Shown here in pieces: positions 5,892-6,037 of a DNA stretch of 6,037 nucleotides. The DNA comes from Methanobacteriota archaeon (GTDB taxonomy: Archaea; Thermoplasmatota; Poseidoniia; Poseidoniales; Poseidoniaceae), in contig NZMM01000016.1 of NCBI GenBank assembly GCA_002694585.1, positions 1 to 6,037 of the forward strand, in the 5' to 3' direction. How positions within the stretch are numbered: position 1 is the stretch's first letter; every line of letters starts with the position of its first letter. The position numbers and the translations under genes were made by a program. The notes under the pieces are model-generated. The model was given only the letters and a program-made list of their open reading frames with translations, did no database searches and was not told where the DNA came from.

Positions 5892-6037
5892 ATGAACGGC
5901 AAAAAGATTAGGGTTCGCAGGCATCTTGACGCATGGGAAGATTTTAGCCCGGAACCCGGGAGACAGCACGTCACTTTTGAGGACGAGGATCGCTTGCTTC
6001 CGGAGTTGAGCATTTTGGGTTGGTTGCGCTTCACCCG
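5892..6037 (+). CDS. Start of a probable transcription regulator, possibly AraC family (truncated by window edge)
   Basis: Forty-eight full codons are visible, open to the right edge, from an ATG with a good ribosome site. The peptide begins MNGKKIRVRRHLDAWEDFSP and ends near LPELSILGWLRFTR. It has no signal peptide. The last part resembles the lead-in to the N-terminal cupin-like sugar-sensing domain of AraC regulators, where a 'G..RFTRA.PG' phrase comes just before the 'H.H...E' metal or ligand motif; that motif would lie beyond the window. It does not look like a LacI or GntR N-terminus, which would start with a helix-turn-helix. Placement next to, and divergent from, a carbohydrate operon, with a repeated motif between, fits a local regulator. 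The AraC assignment is tentative; that a gene starts here is more secure. Confidence 0.6.
   Translation, partial: MNGKKIRVRRHLDAWEDFSPEPGRQHVTFEDEDRLLPELSILGWLRFT

Noticed and set aside
5843..6034. 63-codon minus-strand frame at the right edge
   Set aside because: It overlaps the plus-strand gene start, which has a good ribosome site and a more protein-like sequence; this frame has Ser/Lys/Phe-rich composition and no motif.
1..6037. Search by eye for tRNA or rRNA genes, CRISPR arrays, insertion sequences and transposase genes
   Set aside because: Nearly all of the window is coding, and the only intergenic stretch shows no cloverleaf, repeat-spacer pattern or terminal inverted repeats of an insertion element.

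Overview
The window holds one compact leftward (minus-strand) operon of at least five genes, its divergent control region, and the first codons of a rightward gene at the right edge. The coding sequence is GC-rich and the one real intergenic gap (5701-5891) is AT-rich. The family mix suggests a heterotrophic, glycan-degrading bacterium: a sodium:solute symporter of a sugar-transport type, secreted and cytosolic carbohydrate proteins, and a probable AraC-type regulator. The style resembles Verrucomicrobiota or other PVC bacteria, but that is an impression from the protein sequences and was not tested by a search.

Layout in transcription order, right to left. The control region (5701-5891) has candidate face-to-face promoters and an exact 13-bp direct repeat whose copies start exactly 100 bp apart. 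Leftward from it come a GH130 glycoside phosphorylase (5700-4660), a DUF1861/GT108 (MTP-1) family protein (4663-3797), a large secreted protein of unrecognised family with a helical, toroid-like N-terminal half and a beta-rich C-terminal half (3795-1822), a sodium:solute symporter (1812-79), and the start of an exported or membrane-anchored protein (92 to beyond the left edge). Gene junctions are a 4-nt overlap, a 1-nt gap, a 9-nt gap and a 14-nt overlap, so a single transcript with translational coupling is very likely. No terminator is visible and the operon continues past the left edge. Rightward from 5892 a probable transcription regulator begins and is cut off by the window end.

Working model (inference): an external glycan or glycoside, possibly containing beta-mannosyl residues, is processed outside the cytoplasm by the secreted 657-residue protein and perhaps the truncated exported protein. 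The product enters by sodium symport, and the two cytosolic proteins of beta-propeller type families cleave or remodel it, probably using phosphate and giving mannose-1-phosphate. The divergent regulator probably senses a pathway sugar and controls both directions through the repeated sites. The notable point is the tight pairing of GH130 with a GT108/DUF1861 protein, next to a secreted protein of no family I can name.
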